In this document: one piece after another, positions 12,066 to 23,873 of the stretch
Layout of the letters: each line of letters starts with the position of its first letter
How positions within the stretch are numbered: position 1 is the stretch's first letter
Notes under the pieces: generated by a model
What the model was told of the DNA's origin: nothing
The model's database searches: none
Seen by the model: only the letters and a program-made list of their open reading frames with translations
Origin: Micromussa lordhowensis
Taxonomy: Eukaryota; Cnidaria; Anthozoa; Scleractinia; Lobophylliidae
Length of the DNA: 64,000 bases
Assembly: GCA_964020085.1 (NCBI GenBank)
Contig: OZ026601.1
Location: 7,965,335 to 8,029,334, forward strand
Reading direction: 5' to 3'
Program-made: the position numbers and the translations under genes

Positions 12066-14331
12066 ATGCCATACCAAGGCGGTTTTACCCATGTCTTCGG
12101 CGATAGATTAGCACACTTATCGCATGGGACAACAAAGGAACAGATTAAACATGCTTATGACAGCTGGGCGAGTTTGTATGACAAGGTAGCAACAATTTGT
12201 ATGATTTTAATATCTGTAGTCTTACAATCTCTTTTAGACTAGTAAAACAGAGGAAAGGTATCCGTGATTATATGGAAAAGAACATATCCCCAAAATGAAA
12301 TTATGTAATCCATATTCTCTGATGGCAGACGTCATGTATAGATCCTAGATGCTGGTATCTCATCAAATCTTTTGTGAACTTGTTGATTATAATAGACAAA
12401 AATATAGAAGGAACCTTCATGGTGACTTATATAAGGCAGAGTCCACAGTACTCTGGAGAAATTTAATTATCCGGTTGGGTCTTCCTTTCACCCTTATTCG
12501 TCACGAAAACGGAGCTTTTCGAAAACGCTCTTCAAACCGGAGGAATATGAAAAAGCCTTTTTATCGTTTTCGTGTGGACGGAAAGCCGTTTCAAAACCAG
12601 ACGGGGCTTTTCGAAAACGATGTAATCACGACAATCCTGTGTTTTCTCTGCCCGAGTTTTTCAAACACAAATCCAAAATGGCATGTGATTACTGCGCTTT
12701 AAAATTCCTCCGGTGTAGTGTGGACGGAATTGAAAACATTTGATGCGTGTTCAGAGTGAAACGCCTGGCATAGGCATATCTTCCGGCAAAGTGTGAACGG
12801 GCCCTGAAGCATCCATCTTGTACATTCGTATTATTGAAATTGTTTGTGGATGTAAGATGGAGCTGTTTTTATTTTAGGAGGTCGTGCACGATGCAAGCAG
12901 TGTTTACCACAAGCCACTAGCTGAATGTCTAGACGAAGCAGTCAACCAATTTTTTCCTCGCAAACCGAAAGATGAAATCAAAATCATAGATGCTGGAGCC
13001 GGAACGGGGCTGATGGGAGTCGAGCTTCAAAAACTCGGTTACACTACCCTGTGTGCCCTGGATATCTCAGAGGGAATGTTGAATGAAGCCAAAAAGAAAA
13101 ATGTGTACAAGAAGTTTATCTGCGCCGCTCTTACCGAACAGGAAATTCCCGAGATTCATACAGCGGAGTTTGATGCTCTGATTTGCGGTGGTTCAATGTT
13201 CAAGGGACATATTCGGTCGTCAGCTTTGACTGAGATGGTTAGGATTGTCAAAACTGGTAAGTCTGCTCTCGGAATCATTAACAATTATTTCACAATTATT
13301 TCACAAGCGCGCGTTGGATATGAGATGGTAGATAGCCAACGAGGCGCATAGCGCCGATTTGGCTATAATTATCTCATATCGACAAGGGCGAGTGTAATAA
13401 TTGTTTTATTAAAAACGCCCCAAAAATATAGCAAACAAAACTTTCAAAATAAAATGAAAACGCCTCAAAAAAATCACGCGTACGCTTACCATACTCGTGG
13501 AGCATGGTATAATGGCTCTTAGTAAATTCTCCGCTCCGACTATTGCATTTCTAGCTTTTTGATTGGCTAAAAAGCTCCGACTATGAGCCAATAGTCGGAG
13601 TTTCACGTCACATGGAAAATAGTGCGCCAAGTTTAAAAAATTTTCCGCACGAAGTTTTCAACTTCAGCCCTCTATAATGTCCGAAATAAAAATCGGCGAC
13701 AAAACCCGGTTTGAGAATTTACTAAAACAATTATTCCATTCGCCCTTGTTGGATATGAAGTGATTATAACCAACTCGCGCTACGCGCTCGTTGGTTATTT
13801 TATTACTTCATATCCAACTCGGGCTCAGGGAATAATTGTTTAGCCTATAATGGCTAAGCCAGTGAAAACTCTCGAATTGCATTACCCATTGATCCAGTTT
13901 TTAATAACTTAGGATGCATACTTGTCATTGAACAATAGTGTGAGGTCCGACGTGGCGAAATCATGGCGTAGCCACTGTTCGGGAAAGGACCCGCGAGGAC
14001 CCTCGGGAACAGCACCCGAGAGGGGAGTGGGAAAGAAAAGTGCGGTATGAATAGGGCAAGAACCGAGCATCCAATGTAGGGAAAAATATAAATTAAATTG
14101 ACATATTGACATATTTGTTATTTTTCGTTTCAATTCTTCTTTTTTTTTGTAGGTGGTCTTCTTTGTTTTAATATTCGCGACAGTAGAGTGGATGACTTCA
14201 GTGGAAAGATTTTAGAATTGGAGAATGCAGGTATATGGGAAAATGTCTGCAAAAGGACGGTGCCTTATTTCGATAGGGATGAGTTGCCGAGAGAAACTTC
14301 AGCGTTTGTGTATAAAATTCTGGCGAAGTAA
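12066..14331 (+). CDS. METTL27-like methyltransferase, copy C (complete)
   Basis: Three exons: 12066-12185 (40 codons, MPYQGGFTHVFGDR), 12878-13256 and 14153-14331. Phases 0 and 1 and the 379-nt and 179-nt exon lengths match copy B. An acceptor-like TTTATTTTCAG ends at 12064, just before the ATG, so a 5'-UTR intron is likely. The protein is about 226 aa. It has the WASLYD block, motif I IIDAGAGTG, LDISEGM (an unusual EG in place of QE), and the conserved YKKFICAAL segment. It ends KILAK. Intron 1 contains a copy of a dispersed repeat also seen near 47,400. Intron 2 contains a nested inverted repeat. The reading frame is open throughout and the splice sites are canonical, so it is likely functional. 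The substrate is unknown. Confidence 0.9.
12460..12810. repeat. Dispersed repeat (pair with 47390-47710)
   Basis: Both this stretch and 47390-47710 have TCGTCACGAAA-like, GGAG-TTTTCGAAA and CCGGAGGAAT-like words in the same order, followed by a second half with TGTGGACGGAA and CATTTGATG. They are old copies of one non-coding element. The 117-codon open frame here is incidental. Confidence 0.6.
13284..13850. repeat. Nested inverted repeats in intron 2 of copy C
   Basis: Two smaller hairpins, GGATATGAGAT..ATCTCATATC (about 13315-13380) and GGATATGAAGT..ACTTCATATCC (about 13750-13822), lie at the two ends of a larger inverted arrangement. The larger one is bounded by AATAATTGTTTTATTAAAA on one side and AAAACAATTATTCC on the other. 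It looks like a composite MITE. Confidence 0.6.
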
Positions 14332-14604
14332 TCGGAGGCAGACACATGTCGTACTATAAACGAAATGTATATTAAGATTCGATTTCAAATCGCCTTCTGC
14401 GTGACAGAAATTGACATTAACGGAAATCAAACCACACAAGTATAGCTAGAACTTTAATCAAGCGTTTCATTGAAAATGAGGTTAAAACAAGTGTAATTTA
14501 ACATACATGTATGTACATTCGAGAGACTTTTATGTGTTTTTAATCATCGTAGAGACTTTTAAGGAAAGCTCGAGATATCAAGTCACCAGTCCAGAGCTAG
14601 AGCA

Positions 14605-14837
14605 GCGGCCCGTTTCTCGAAGGTCCCAAAAGATTTTAATATACGGAAAGCCATTGCAAAGCCAAAAACTTTACGATTACAGGGATGTTTTATGCACATA
14701 TCCCTTTATATGGCCAGAGGTTTCCTTTATGCAGACGTTTCAGGCCTAGATACCTCTCTGTTTCTAAATACAGATTATAACTAAAAATAGCTTTGCGGGC
14801 CCGAAATGTTTCCAGTGCTCTCGAGAAACGGGCCCTA
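14605..14837. mobile_element. MITE with GGCCCGTTTCTCGA ends
   Basis: GCGGCCCGTTTCTCGA on the left faces TCGAGAAACGGGCCC on the right, about 230 bp apart. No coding content. Confidence 0.65.
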
Positions 14838-15085
14838 GAAGTGATAGACTCCTGTCAAGAGATTATGTGTAGGATAAGATGGAAGAATAAGTCAGTTAAT
14901 AATAAAGAGGGCCTTTTAGTTTATCAACTCACTGTCATGCGGTTCAGGATCGATCTCAAAATATTCGTTAGGAAAGGGGCAAAATGAAAAGGAAAGTCTA
15001 TTAAATAAGGTAAAGAAAGGAGAGAAGAGGGAGTGAAGGGACGGAAAAGAAAGAAAATCATACTTGACCTGAATCGGGGTTATGG

Positions 15086-15121
<36 letters not shown>

Positions 15122-16100
15122 TCAATTTCTCATCAGCGTTTGTCTACCAGTGCTTGTTATATAAAATTATAAATATTTCGAAGGTGCGTTTGGATATTTG
15201 GTTTATGCTTAGAGAATAGGATCATAATCTCTTGATTTCGCTGGTTCAAAAGCATTTGAGTACCAATGCAGCTCTCCAAAAGTGACGAAGGCCGGGATAA
15301 ACAGGAGCTTGCATCTCTGGCTCGGCTGTCAATGAATCAATTAAATTCAGTTTCATCATTGCCAACAAGCTCGTCATGTCTTACAGCGTTTACCAATCGC
15401 ACACACCCGAAACGCCAAATATTTGCTGTAACTGACTAGGTGTCAATTTTAACAAAATCCAACTTTGTATAAATTCAACTCAAAAGCCATTTTCTTCAAC
15501 AACATCGGGCACTCAGCCGCATTTGAGTTCGTGAAAATTGATTAATATAAAACTGCCCGGACAAAACTGCAGCTGTAATCCTCACAATATTAAATTTGAT
15601 TTAACTGGAATATTAACTTCTGCAAGGTACATACAATTTGAAATGCATTACCAATAATACCTTTCTTTAAGCATCGTGGCACAAACCTTAACTTCTTTTG
15701 AGATGCTTTCGACCCGCGACCACAATCAATGTTATCGAATCTTTGTTTTTAGCTGCAGGAAGAGATCTCTTTCGTAGTACAAACAGAAAGTATACTGCCA
15801 AACGCTTTGTTTTGTTTTATAATTGAAGAGGTTTTCCCGTACGTCTAATTGCACTTATGACATACAAACTATGTTATTAAAGATCTGTCTCCATTGTTGA
15901 ATCAGGGCAGATGTCTTGTTGTAATTAAAATTTCACAATCCTTGAAGCTAAGAGCAAATTCGCAGTCAACAAGTTCATTTTCTGCAGTACGATTGCGTCT
16001 GAAAAGGAGCCCTGAAATTAAGCGGAAGCGGAGAAGACTTGCCCCAGGCGATCGAAAATTATAGTCTCTGTTGAAAGCATCATTACCAAAAAGGTTCTTT
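14838..16100. other. Intergenic / upstream of GPCR, no gene seen
   Basis: Contains a GTTTTGTTTT-type simple repeat at about 15090-15120. No exon was recognised. The 5' UTR and promoter of the GPCR at 16101 probably lie in its right part. Confidence 0.45.
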
Positions 16101-16976
16101 ATGGCGAATTCATGGTTTTACATCTTCGGCTGGTTGCCCAGTGTTTTTGCAATCCTTGGAAACACTATGGTTGTGCTTTTAATCCTATCCAGGACACGAT
16201 TACACATCCTACCAAACTGGTTTGTCCTGTCGCTCGCAGTGGCTGATCTCGCTGTTGGTCTTACCTGCTTCCCCACAATCTTCTTTTGTGGAAAACTTGT
16301 ACTTTGCGAAAGTAACTTGGGCTTTGACTTAGCCGTGCTGGCGATATATTCTTCTGTTACTAACTTGTGTGCTATGACAGTTGATCGCTACATCGCAATT
16401 ATCAAGCCTTTGAGGTATGTTACATGGATGACTTCGCGTCGAGCAGCTCTCCTCGTGGCGTTAGCTTGGAGCATACCCATTGCTCTCGACTTTATTCCAA
16501 CATTATGTGCGAGGGTAGGAAAATGCAACATGCAAAACAAAAGTCTCATCTTTAGCAAAATGATTTTACTGGAAATTCTTCCATGCTTGTTTCTGCTAAT
16601 AGCTACAATTCAAATCATCATAACTGCCAGAAGGCACTGGGGACAGAATGCTCGTCTCCATGCTCAGCTACGATTTAATCAAGTCAATCACCGACAACCA
16701 AGAGAGTTATCAACTGCTAGAGTCATCACAACAGTAGTAATCGTTTTCCTGACTTGCTACTGTGTAGAGCTGTACAGCGTTATCCGTTTTCTTGTCAACT
16801 CCTCGATTCCAACGTCAGATGTTGTTAACGTCATTGTTTTGCTGGTAGTGGTTAATTCGGCCGCCAACCCCATAGCTTATGCTTTGTTCAAAAGAGACAT
16901 TAGAAGGGAACTCAAAACCTTGTGCAGACCATTTAGATGCGCAGCTTTAAGGCATAACGAAGTCACTGCCACTTAA
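16101..16976 (+). CDS. Rhodopsin-like (class A) GPCR, single exon
   Basis: An intronless frame of 291 codons. An in-frame TTG lies upstream, but the first ATG is at 16101 (MANSWFYIFGW). Seven membrane segments can be placed: TM1 with the GN pair (ILGNTMVV), TM2 LAVADLAVG, a Cys before TM3, the TM3 end motif DRYIAII, TM4 with an internal Trp, TM5, TM6 and TM7 with NPIAY. The second extracellular loop is short with two Cys. There is almost no N-terminal tail, and the C-terminal tail is short and basic. Class A receptors bind a ligand outside and activate G proteins through the DRY face. The compact intronless layout is common in expanded cnidarian amine-type receptor sets, but the ligand cannot be read from the sequence. 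No TM6 CWxP was found; the TM6 core is VIVFLTCYCVELY, itself unusual. Confidence 0.9.
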   Translation: MANSWFYIFGWLPSVFAILGNTMVVLLILSRTRLHILPNWFVLSLAVADLAVGLTCFPTIFFCGKLVLCESNLGFDLAVLAIYSSVTNLCAMTVDRYIAIIKPLRYVTWMTSRRAALLVALAWSIPIALDFIPTLCARVGKCNMQNKSLIFSKMILLEILPCLFLLIATIQIIITARRHWGQNARLHAQLRFNQVNHRQPRELSTARVITTVVIVFLTCYCVELYSVIRFLVNSSIPTSDVVNVIVLLVVVNSAANPIAYALFKRDIRRELKTLCRPFRCAALRHNEVTAT

Positions 16977-18414
16977 ACATGAGACAATGCAGGCTTGCAA
17001 GTTCCTTTTCCTGGGTAAAGAAGCCTGGCCATGCTAGAAGAAAAGTAAAGCGACAGCCTGATTTCAGCCTGAGCCTACACTGATTACGCTAATTGAAAGC
17101 TATTTCCAACTCGTGTGAAACCCCTTGCGTTATGAAGTGGGGTGGTACGAAATTCTACCTGTATTTCTGTGGAGCATGGTACGAATTTTGGCGCAGACTG
17201 CAAGTCACGTGTTACTACTGTTTTTAATCCACAATGAAGCAGCGAGTCTGTTCCCAGTCTTTCCTTTTTTGCTACGATTTATTTTTTTTAAGCGCGCAAA
17301 CGATGGGAGAGGGTAGCGGACAACAAAATTAAACGACCTTAAACGTCTGTGTACTTTTTTGGAAAAAAGAACGATTTTAGTCTCCTCCCCATGCCATCAC
17401 CTTGTCATTATCAGCTCCACCCTCGCTCCCTTAATTAAATCGAGCAACATCTGAAAGGATCAAAATACAACACAAAACTGTATGGTGTCACACGTGTGCC
17501 GGAGCATGTCGTCTCAGAATCATTTTTAACTTGGAGAAAAGCAAACGAGAGGGTAAATCGGAACCATCTGACTTCTGTAGGCTAGGAAGATGTGATTTTC
17601 TATGTTAGTTTTTGGAAAGCCCCTAGATATAAGATATCGACGGAAAGTCTATTTGCAGGAAAGAAGCCATGAACTTGTCACTAAAGATACGAAACGTTAC
17701 AGATTTCCTGTCCGATCTTACGTTTTATACAACTTGGGGTAGTCAAGTTAAGTCTGGAGAACGTTTCATGGCTCGACTACGCGCATTACCAGATTCCACT
17801 GAAAAAGCGACCTTGTTTTCAAATCAATTCCATGTGCCGATCGGCTGTGTAGCATGGGATAATTTTTATTATATAGTAAATGAATTGTGTATATAGTGAA
17901 CGAATTGAATATAAAGTAAATGAATTTGTAATGAGTTTGTAAACCCTGATGAATATTTTACCGTGACTAAAGAATGATTAAAGATAAAAAATTACTGTCA
18001 CAGCGCCATATCGCTTGAAATCGTAATCGCCTTTTAGGCAATGTGAATTTTCGTTTCTGGAGAAACGGAGAATTCAGTTTCTTAAAAGAATACCGCAGGC
18101 CCTCTATTTTTTCTTTCCCCAGGGCCATCCTTTATTCAAATCTCCTGCGGCAAGAGACTATGACAGATCTTGCCTACCGTTAATACCTTCACTAATTGCG
18201 ATCTCGGCGAACCCAATACAAAACAGAATGTCCGTGGACAGACTATGACGCCACGGTCAACGAGGTTTTAAAAAAAATAAAGATGTCCTACAGGCGGTAT
18301 TCAGTTCAAGACCATAACTGAGACGGCTATGTAACAAAAACAAATGTGTCTAAACGACAGGTGACAATGAAGCATGCGCACACAAAGAAAGAGGAGAGTA
18401 CTGTTGTTGTTGTC
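16977..18414. other. Intergenic, no gene seen
   Basis: A 75-codon frame at 17669-17896 resembles nothing recognised and lacks splice or codon support. No other candidate was seen. Confidence 0.45.
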
Positions 18415-18463
18415 GTTATTATTATCATCACCATCATCATCATCATCATCATCATCATCATTA
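18408..18463. repeat. Microsatellite (ATC/ATT)n
   Basis: A tract of trinucleotide repeats, mostly ATC. It produces open frames of poly-Ile, poly-Ser or poly-Asp on both strands, which are not genes. It sits directly at the left edge of the recognisable gypsy sequence. Confidence 0.9.
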
Positions 18464-18722
18464 TCAACTCCATTAGTAGTGTGGATGGTCGTGTTGTTTC
18501 TATGGAAACGGATCCAGATTTTACAAATACCTCCCATCCATCTTGTTCGCTTATTGGCAGATCAGTAGTTAAAGATGAGCAGCCGATGGAAGAGGAAAAG
18601 TGGAAATCACTTTTACAAGGTAACCTGGAAGAGTTTTCGGAAGACCAGAGAGGACAATTTTCGTCTCTAGTAACGGAGTATGAGGATATCAATTCGAAGG
18701 ACAGCTCTGATTTAAGAAAATC

Positions 18723-19362
18723 GTGCCTCTTGGAACACCACCCTACCAGCGAGAGGTTATTGATGAGCAACTAGATGAGCTCCTAGCTACAGGTAGGGTT
18801 GAACCGTCTCAAAGTCCATGGAGCAGTCCCGTAGTGCTTGCGAGAAAACATGATGGGACATATCGTATGTGTATTGACTTTCGTAAACTCAACCAGTCTA
18901 CAAAGAAGGATGCCATACCCCTGCCTCGGACAGATGATTTGTTCGAGGCCTTAGGTGGGACTCAATGGTTTTCTAGCCTGGATTCGGCTTCGGGATACTG
19001 GCAAATGCAGGTGAAAGAAGAGGACAGGCCTAAAACAGCTTTCTCAACTCATCGTGGACAGTGATGCCATTTGGATTGCAAATGGCCCAGCTAGCTTCAC
19101 CAGATTAATGACTCTTGCAATCAGTGGTCTCACCTGGACCCACTGTTTAGTGTATTTGGATGATATAATCATCTGGGCTCCTACCTTTGAAGATCACATT
19201 CACCGTCTCCGGCTGGTGTTTGATCGTATAAGGGCTGCTGATTTGAAACTAGAGCCATCTAAGTGCCGATTCCTTAGAAAGGAAGTTGTCTTTCAAGGAC
19301 ATATCGTGTCTTCTGATGGGATCAAGACTGACCCTGAGAAAGTTAAAGCTGTTGAAACATAG
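18723..19362 (+). pseudogene. Reverse transcriptase part of the gypsy element
   Basis: RT motifs span two frames, with a shift near 19057 and a stop at 19362. The catalytic YLDD is present, but the block that normally joins the two halves is damaged. Part of the mobile element at 18480-22500. Confidence 0.85.
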
Positions 19363-20379
19363 CCAGTGCCACTTAATGTGAATAAGCTTCAAACCTTCCT
19401 TGGACTTGCTCGCTATTACAGGAAATTCATCCTTGGGCTTTCCATCACCGCCGAACCTCTGTACCAGCTGTGTAGGAAGGCTGTGTCGTTCAGTTGGCAA
19501 CAGGAACAACAGAAAGCATTCGAGGAACTGAAAGGCCGTCTGATAAGCGCGCCAGTGCTAGCTTACCCCAATTTCAGTCCTGAGGCAGGGTCTTTCATAC
19601 TTGACACTGATGCAAGCCAGTACCAGGGAACTGAAGCAGTTCTATCTCAACAGCAGTAGGATGGGACAGAGTGGGTGATTGTTTATGGTAGTCGCTCCTT
19701 GAACGAACATGAAAATAATTATTGCACCACTCGGTTGGAAATGCTTGCTTTAGTGACGTATGGTTGAGGTTTTTTAAAGAGCCTCAAGGGCAGATGGCTC
19801 GTTGGCTTGAACGATTCCAGGAGTATGACTATGAGGTACAACACCGGCCAGGAAAGCAACACAGTAACGCAGACAGCTTGTCTCGGTGGTCTAGGCGATA
19901 TCATGGAGAATGCCCCTCATGTGCTCCATCTGCAAAGCCAGAGGTAGCAAAGGTCACCAGCAGGCTGCCACATGGTCATAATGACGATGAAAAGGATCTG
20001 TGGTCATTCGAGAATGTGGCACAAGCTCAAAGTGAGGATCCTGATACTGGCCCAGTTGTAGATCAATTGTTCCGGAAATGGAAGAAACCAACCGATGAGG
20101 AACTTCGACTCTTGAGTCGACCAACAGGAAAAATTTGGGCGCAATGGGAACTATTGGAGCTACGCCGAGAAAGAGTACTTTATCTGCGGTCACCTGAAAG
20201 AGCCCTGTCAGCGAAGACTGAGGATGGTCTTACCTCAGAAACTTGTTAAAGAATCGCTCATGGAAATTCATGATGGCTTAGCAGGTGCCCACTTAGGAAG
20301 AATGAAGATTCTGAAGAAGATGGTTTTGGAGGCCAGGTTTGACAAAAGAAGTTCATCGGTATTGTAGCAGCTGCCTGAC

Positions 20380-21819
20380 ATGTGCAAGCCCAGGCCTAAA
20401 CCAAAGACACCCCTGCGTCCGAGTCTGGAAACCCTATGCAAAGAATCCACATTGACTAATTGGCCCCTTACCAAAGTCTCGAAGGGGAAATGGCTACATT
20501 CTTACTGTACAGTGCAGTTTTACAACGTGGGCGAAGGCGTATGCAATTCCAAATCAACGTGCACAACTTGTGCAAGGGTGTTGGCAAAAAACTGCATTTG
20601 TCGGTATGGTGTGCCAGACAGCATACACAGTGATCAAGGAAGAAACTTCGAGTCCCAGGTGTTTGAGGAAATGTGCCAGTTGTTGAACATCAACAAAACT
20701 CGGTCAACTGCGTATCATCCAGAGGGCAATGGGTAAGTTGAGAATCTGCGCAAGACCCTTAAGAGCATGCTGAAAGCCACAGTTGACGATGATCCAAAGG
20801 GCTGGGATGAACAACTAGATTACTGCATGATGGCCTTCAGAAGTAGTGTCCACTCCTCCACGGAACATACACCATTTGAGCTAATGTTTGGGAGGGAGAT
20901 GAGGATACCCCTGGATGTAATGATGGGCAGTGGGCCCATGGGCAATGAAAGCAGTTACTCTGAATTCGTAGCAGACCTTCAGGGTAGCCTAGAAGCTGCA
21001 TACCGTGATGTGAGGCAAAACCTCAAGGTAGCTCAGCGTCGTCAGAAAGGTGCATACAATCCACAACTGAAGCCAGGTGAAGCAACCAAGTTCCATCGAC
21101 AGTGGGAGGGACCATATGAGATAGTGGAGCAAGTCACTGATGTTACGTACCATGTGAAGAAGGTCAAGGGACATTCTAGGAAGTCTCAAGTAGTCCATTT
21201 CAACAACTTGCGGTTGAACAAGAGAAGGCAGGAAGGAAGCATGGAGGAAACGGGTGCCAAGGAATTAGTGGATGCACCTGTAGGAGGCAAGGGAGCTGGT
21301 GAACAGGTACAGACAGCATCGGAGGAGGTGGTATCAATGGAACCTGATACTGCTGCCAGTGGAACCGTGGGAGAGGCTCTCTGGGTGGCAGTTAGAAGTG
21401 AAGTGTACAATGTGGTTGTTGATATGCCAGACGAGAGCGCAAGCGGGGATCCGTCCTACCTTGCTGAATCTGCTTCGGACAGAGAAGTTAAACAGGGTGC
21501 TGGAAGTGACCGCGTGGTAGATATACCGGCGGCTGAGGGAGGTGGACTGTTAGATGATGCCCAAGGTTGTTACAGGAATGAGGGAGAGAACAGAGAACAT
21601 GAACAGGAAGTCGAATAGGAACAGCCAATTGCTCAGAGCCTAAGACCAGCAGGCATAAGAAGACCCCCAGACCGTTATGGTGAATGGATTCTGAATAGTT
21701 TACAGCAGATAACTGAACGCTTAAAGATGCTGGAGGACAAGCAGAGACAGGACAAGGAGAGGATAGAGAAACGGAAGCCAAAATTGCTGAAGAAGGCTAA
21801 ACCACTGCGAGAACTTTGA
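20380..21819 (+). pseudogene. Integrase and C-terminal tail of the gypsy element
   Basis: The integrase core is split by frame changes. The longest intact stretch (20767-21616) contains the end of the core, the GPY/F module and a long acidic tail rich in Glu, Gly and Val. After a TAG at about 21616 the frame continues through a Lys/Glu-rich, likely coiled-coil end to TGA at 21817-21819. Confidence 0.8.
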
Positions 21820-21927
21820 TAGTATTCCAACTGTTTCAGAACTTTTTTAAGAGACTAAATCAACGGATTGACTTTATTTTGTTTTAGTACACGGAATGAT
21901 CGTGAATCTGTAGATTCATTCTTTCCA

Positions 21928-21940
21928 GTAGAGGGGATAG
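21928..21940 (+). promoter_or_regulatory. Polypurine tract and start of putative 3' LTR
   Basis: AGTAGAGGGGATAG precedes TGTAATGGGACAC, which has the TG start expected of an LTR at 21941. The LTR's right end could not be fixed, because no 5' LTR is present for comparison. Confidence 0.5.
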
Positions 21941-22509
21941 TGTAATGGGACACTTTGTGTATGATACATAGTGTAAGAATCGGATAGAAAACTCACGTGG
22001 TAAGAATCTTTGAAGAACTTGTTGTATGTCACTCGGCTACGCGATTAAAACAGTTAAAACGACTTCAGGAATCGTCTATACTTTCCTGTGTGGCGTCTAT
22101 TAATTACACAATCGATAAGGCTTCAAAATCATCAGTTAAGCGATCTGCAAAACGAGCCAAGGGGTTCCCATCAGGCCGGAGCTTATTCCAGTTTCTGTCT
22201 CATCATTAATTTGTTGCATGAAGCCAGGCTAAGAGTATGGACGGCGACGCCTAGGACGACGCCTTGTCGAAAATGAATTTATATTTTACCAGCGAAATTC
22301 GCAACTGTCAAGATCTGTTCAGTACCCCCAACAGCTCTTAAAGCGTGCTCAGGCCAAATACGCAACGACACCGTTCAATTCCAAATGGAAAAACGAAAAA
22401 TTAGCCGTCGTCGTTCGCGTTTCTCAGACTACGCACAACTTGGTCATTTCACGTTCTTGTTTTGCAGAGGACGGCAAAGAAATGTACAAAGAGTTATAAC
22501 GCACGTGTA

Positions 22510-23121
22510 TAGCTATTGTTCTGCTCATTAAACCTTTTGTTTGGCGACGTTGTCGTTGCCGTCGTCGTCGTGGTTTGCTTAAGCTCCCCAATCAAGGAGG
22601 GGCGACGGTGCATATAGAATCCAATGTTTTTAATGTAGAGGGTCGCGAAAACGCGTCGTTGGTCGTTGTTTCTGTTGAGATTCTGTTTTATTGTGATATT
22701 TGGATTATGTTAGCTATCTATTCATGTTACATCGAGCGTAAGCTACTCGAATCACTTCCATCTGCTTGCTGTTCAATGTATATGCAAGTGTTGTAAGTGT
22801 GCCTTGTAAACTATACCTGCGCCCGCAGTACGTGAGGCCTGGGGGACTCCCATATACAACAAGGACGGGGGGTGTCGTCGGAAATTTTGAAAAGAACCCC
22901 TAAGAGATACCAAGATCCTGTTTTTTGGTCGTTGCCTGAAAATATTTTCACTCCTAAGAGACACCAATTTTGAGACAAGATTTAAAATCAGTTAATTTTC
23001 AAATTTCGCCTGTCATATTTTATTCATACAGTAAAAGTACCGCAAAAGCTCTTGCTGAGCTCGAGGACCTTTTGAGCCTGAACACCCTAAGAGGAAACAA
23101 AACCGCTTTTAAACCACTGAA
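22510..23121. other. Intergenic, dispersed-repeat fragments
   Basis: The segment at 22,840-22,960 is related to the repeat in copy B intron 2 (7735-8030). No gene was recognised. Confidence 0.4.
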
Positions 23122-23502
23122 AGGTACGACCAAGAGAAAATGACTGGACAGAGAGAGAAGCTCAGGGCGTTGGCCGGGATATGTCATGTCTACGAAAGTT
23201 ATTTTTAATCTAGCGGAAGTCTGTTTTTTTTCTGGCGGAAATCTGTTTTCCGAGACTTCCGCATGTAGTCTTGTCTCGCTCTCAGGTTGTTGTTATTGAC
23301 ATTTCGTCCGCCATTACATGAAATCTTTGCTTTTCTTTCAAACATCAGACCGAGGTTGGCCTGCATGCGGACGTCTCGGAAGACAGACTTCCGCTAGAAC
23401 AAAGACTTCCGCTCGTCTAAAAATAACTTTCGTGGACATGACATATCCGAAGGGCTGTACCGGGAGCCTGCCTCTCTGTCCCCTCATTTTCTCTTGGTAC
23501 GA
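23122..23502. mobile_element. Long-TIR fold-back element next to orphan exon
   Basis: Arms of about 100 bp are inverted. The outer words GTACGACCAAGAGAAAATGA and TCATTTTCTCTTGGTACGAC are followed inwards by GGATATGTCATGTC and GACATGACATATCC, then by AGCGGAAGTCTG and CAGACTTCCGCT. The element is bounded at about 23122 and 23502. Confidence 0.75.
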
Positions 23503-23691
23503 CGAGCAACCATATCCTTTGCATATGGGAGCCTTCCCTCACTTTAACCCCCTTCCCCTCCCCGGCTAGAGCCAGTCATAGCCGAGCTAGCCTTCCGAAA
23601 TGGCCACACACAATAGTCTTTTTTTTTGTTCGCACCTCTTGGGTCTTACGTACTGAACTTTCAGTTCTGTTTTTACTGAATCATTTTGCAG

Positions 23692-23873
23692 ATGGTCTTC
23701 TCTGTTTAAATGTACGGGTCAATGAACTGGATGACTACCAAGCCATGATGTCGGATCTTGAGAAAGCCGGCAACTGGAGCTTATTCTCCAAAAAGACTGT
23801 GCCTTATTTTTCAGCTAACGACATGCCAAAGGAAACCTTGGCGTTTGTGTACAAAGTTCTGAAGAATCAGTGA
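23692..23873 (+). pseudogene. Orphan third exon of a METTL27-like gene (copy D relic)
   Basis: After a TTTTGCAG acceptor, this reads DGLLCLNVR..VYKVLKNQ and stops at TGA. It is a full-length exon 3, closest to those of copies E and F. No exon 1 or exon 2 is found between copy C (ends 14331) and here. That interval holds a GPCR, the broken gypsy element and fold-back repeats. The sequence downstream (TTGAGTGATGCATGAAGATG near 23920) matches the region about 370 bp after copy E exon 3 (near 35877). This is therefore the end of an older duplicated block whose front half is gone. The exon itself is undamaged, so loss may be fairly recent, or it may be used by a transcript not seen here. Confidence 0.8.

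Larger units (their letters stand above)
18480..22500 (+). mobile_element. Ty3/gypsy (Metaviridae) retrotransposon, 5'-truncated and degenerate
   Basis: The pol region is recognisable in order. A pre-RT segment is followed by reverse transcriptase (SPWSSPVVL, a Cys-Ile-Asp-Phe-Arg-Lys segment, and the active-site YLDD near 19150-19170). RNase H follows with a conserved TDAS-like segment (about 19600), then the IN linker ending NADSLSR (about 19870), an integrase zinc region with H-x-H near 20270, catalytic-core pieces SDQGRNF and AYHPEGN (about 20630-20730), and a GPY/F module WEGPYEIV (about 21105). The frame is broken: shifts occur near 18720, 19057 and 20230-20560, and stops lie at about 19362, 19659, 19765, 20366, 20734 and 21616. 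No gag and no 5' LTR were seen to the left, where a microsatellite begins. It is inactive. The right limit is approximate. Confidence 0.85.

Noticed and set aside
12349..12702. 117-codon frame in copy C intron 1
   Set aside because: It coincides with a dispersed repeat that has a diverged copy at 47,390-47,710 where the frame is not kept.
18301..18568. Poly-Asp, poly-Ile, poly-Met and poly-Ser open frames
   Set aside because: These are by-products of the ATC microsatellite on both strands.
18480..22500. Intact domesticated gypsy gene
   Set aside because: There are several stops and frame changes across RT, RNase H and integrase. Only the C-terminal stretch 20767-21616 is open, which is expected by chance in a recent relic.
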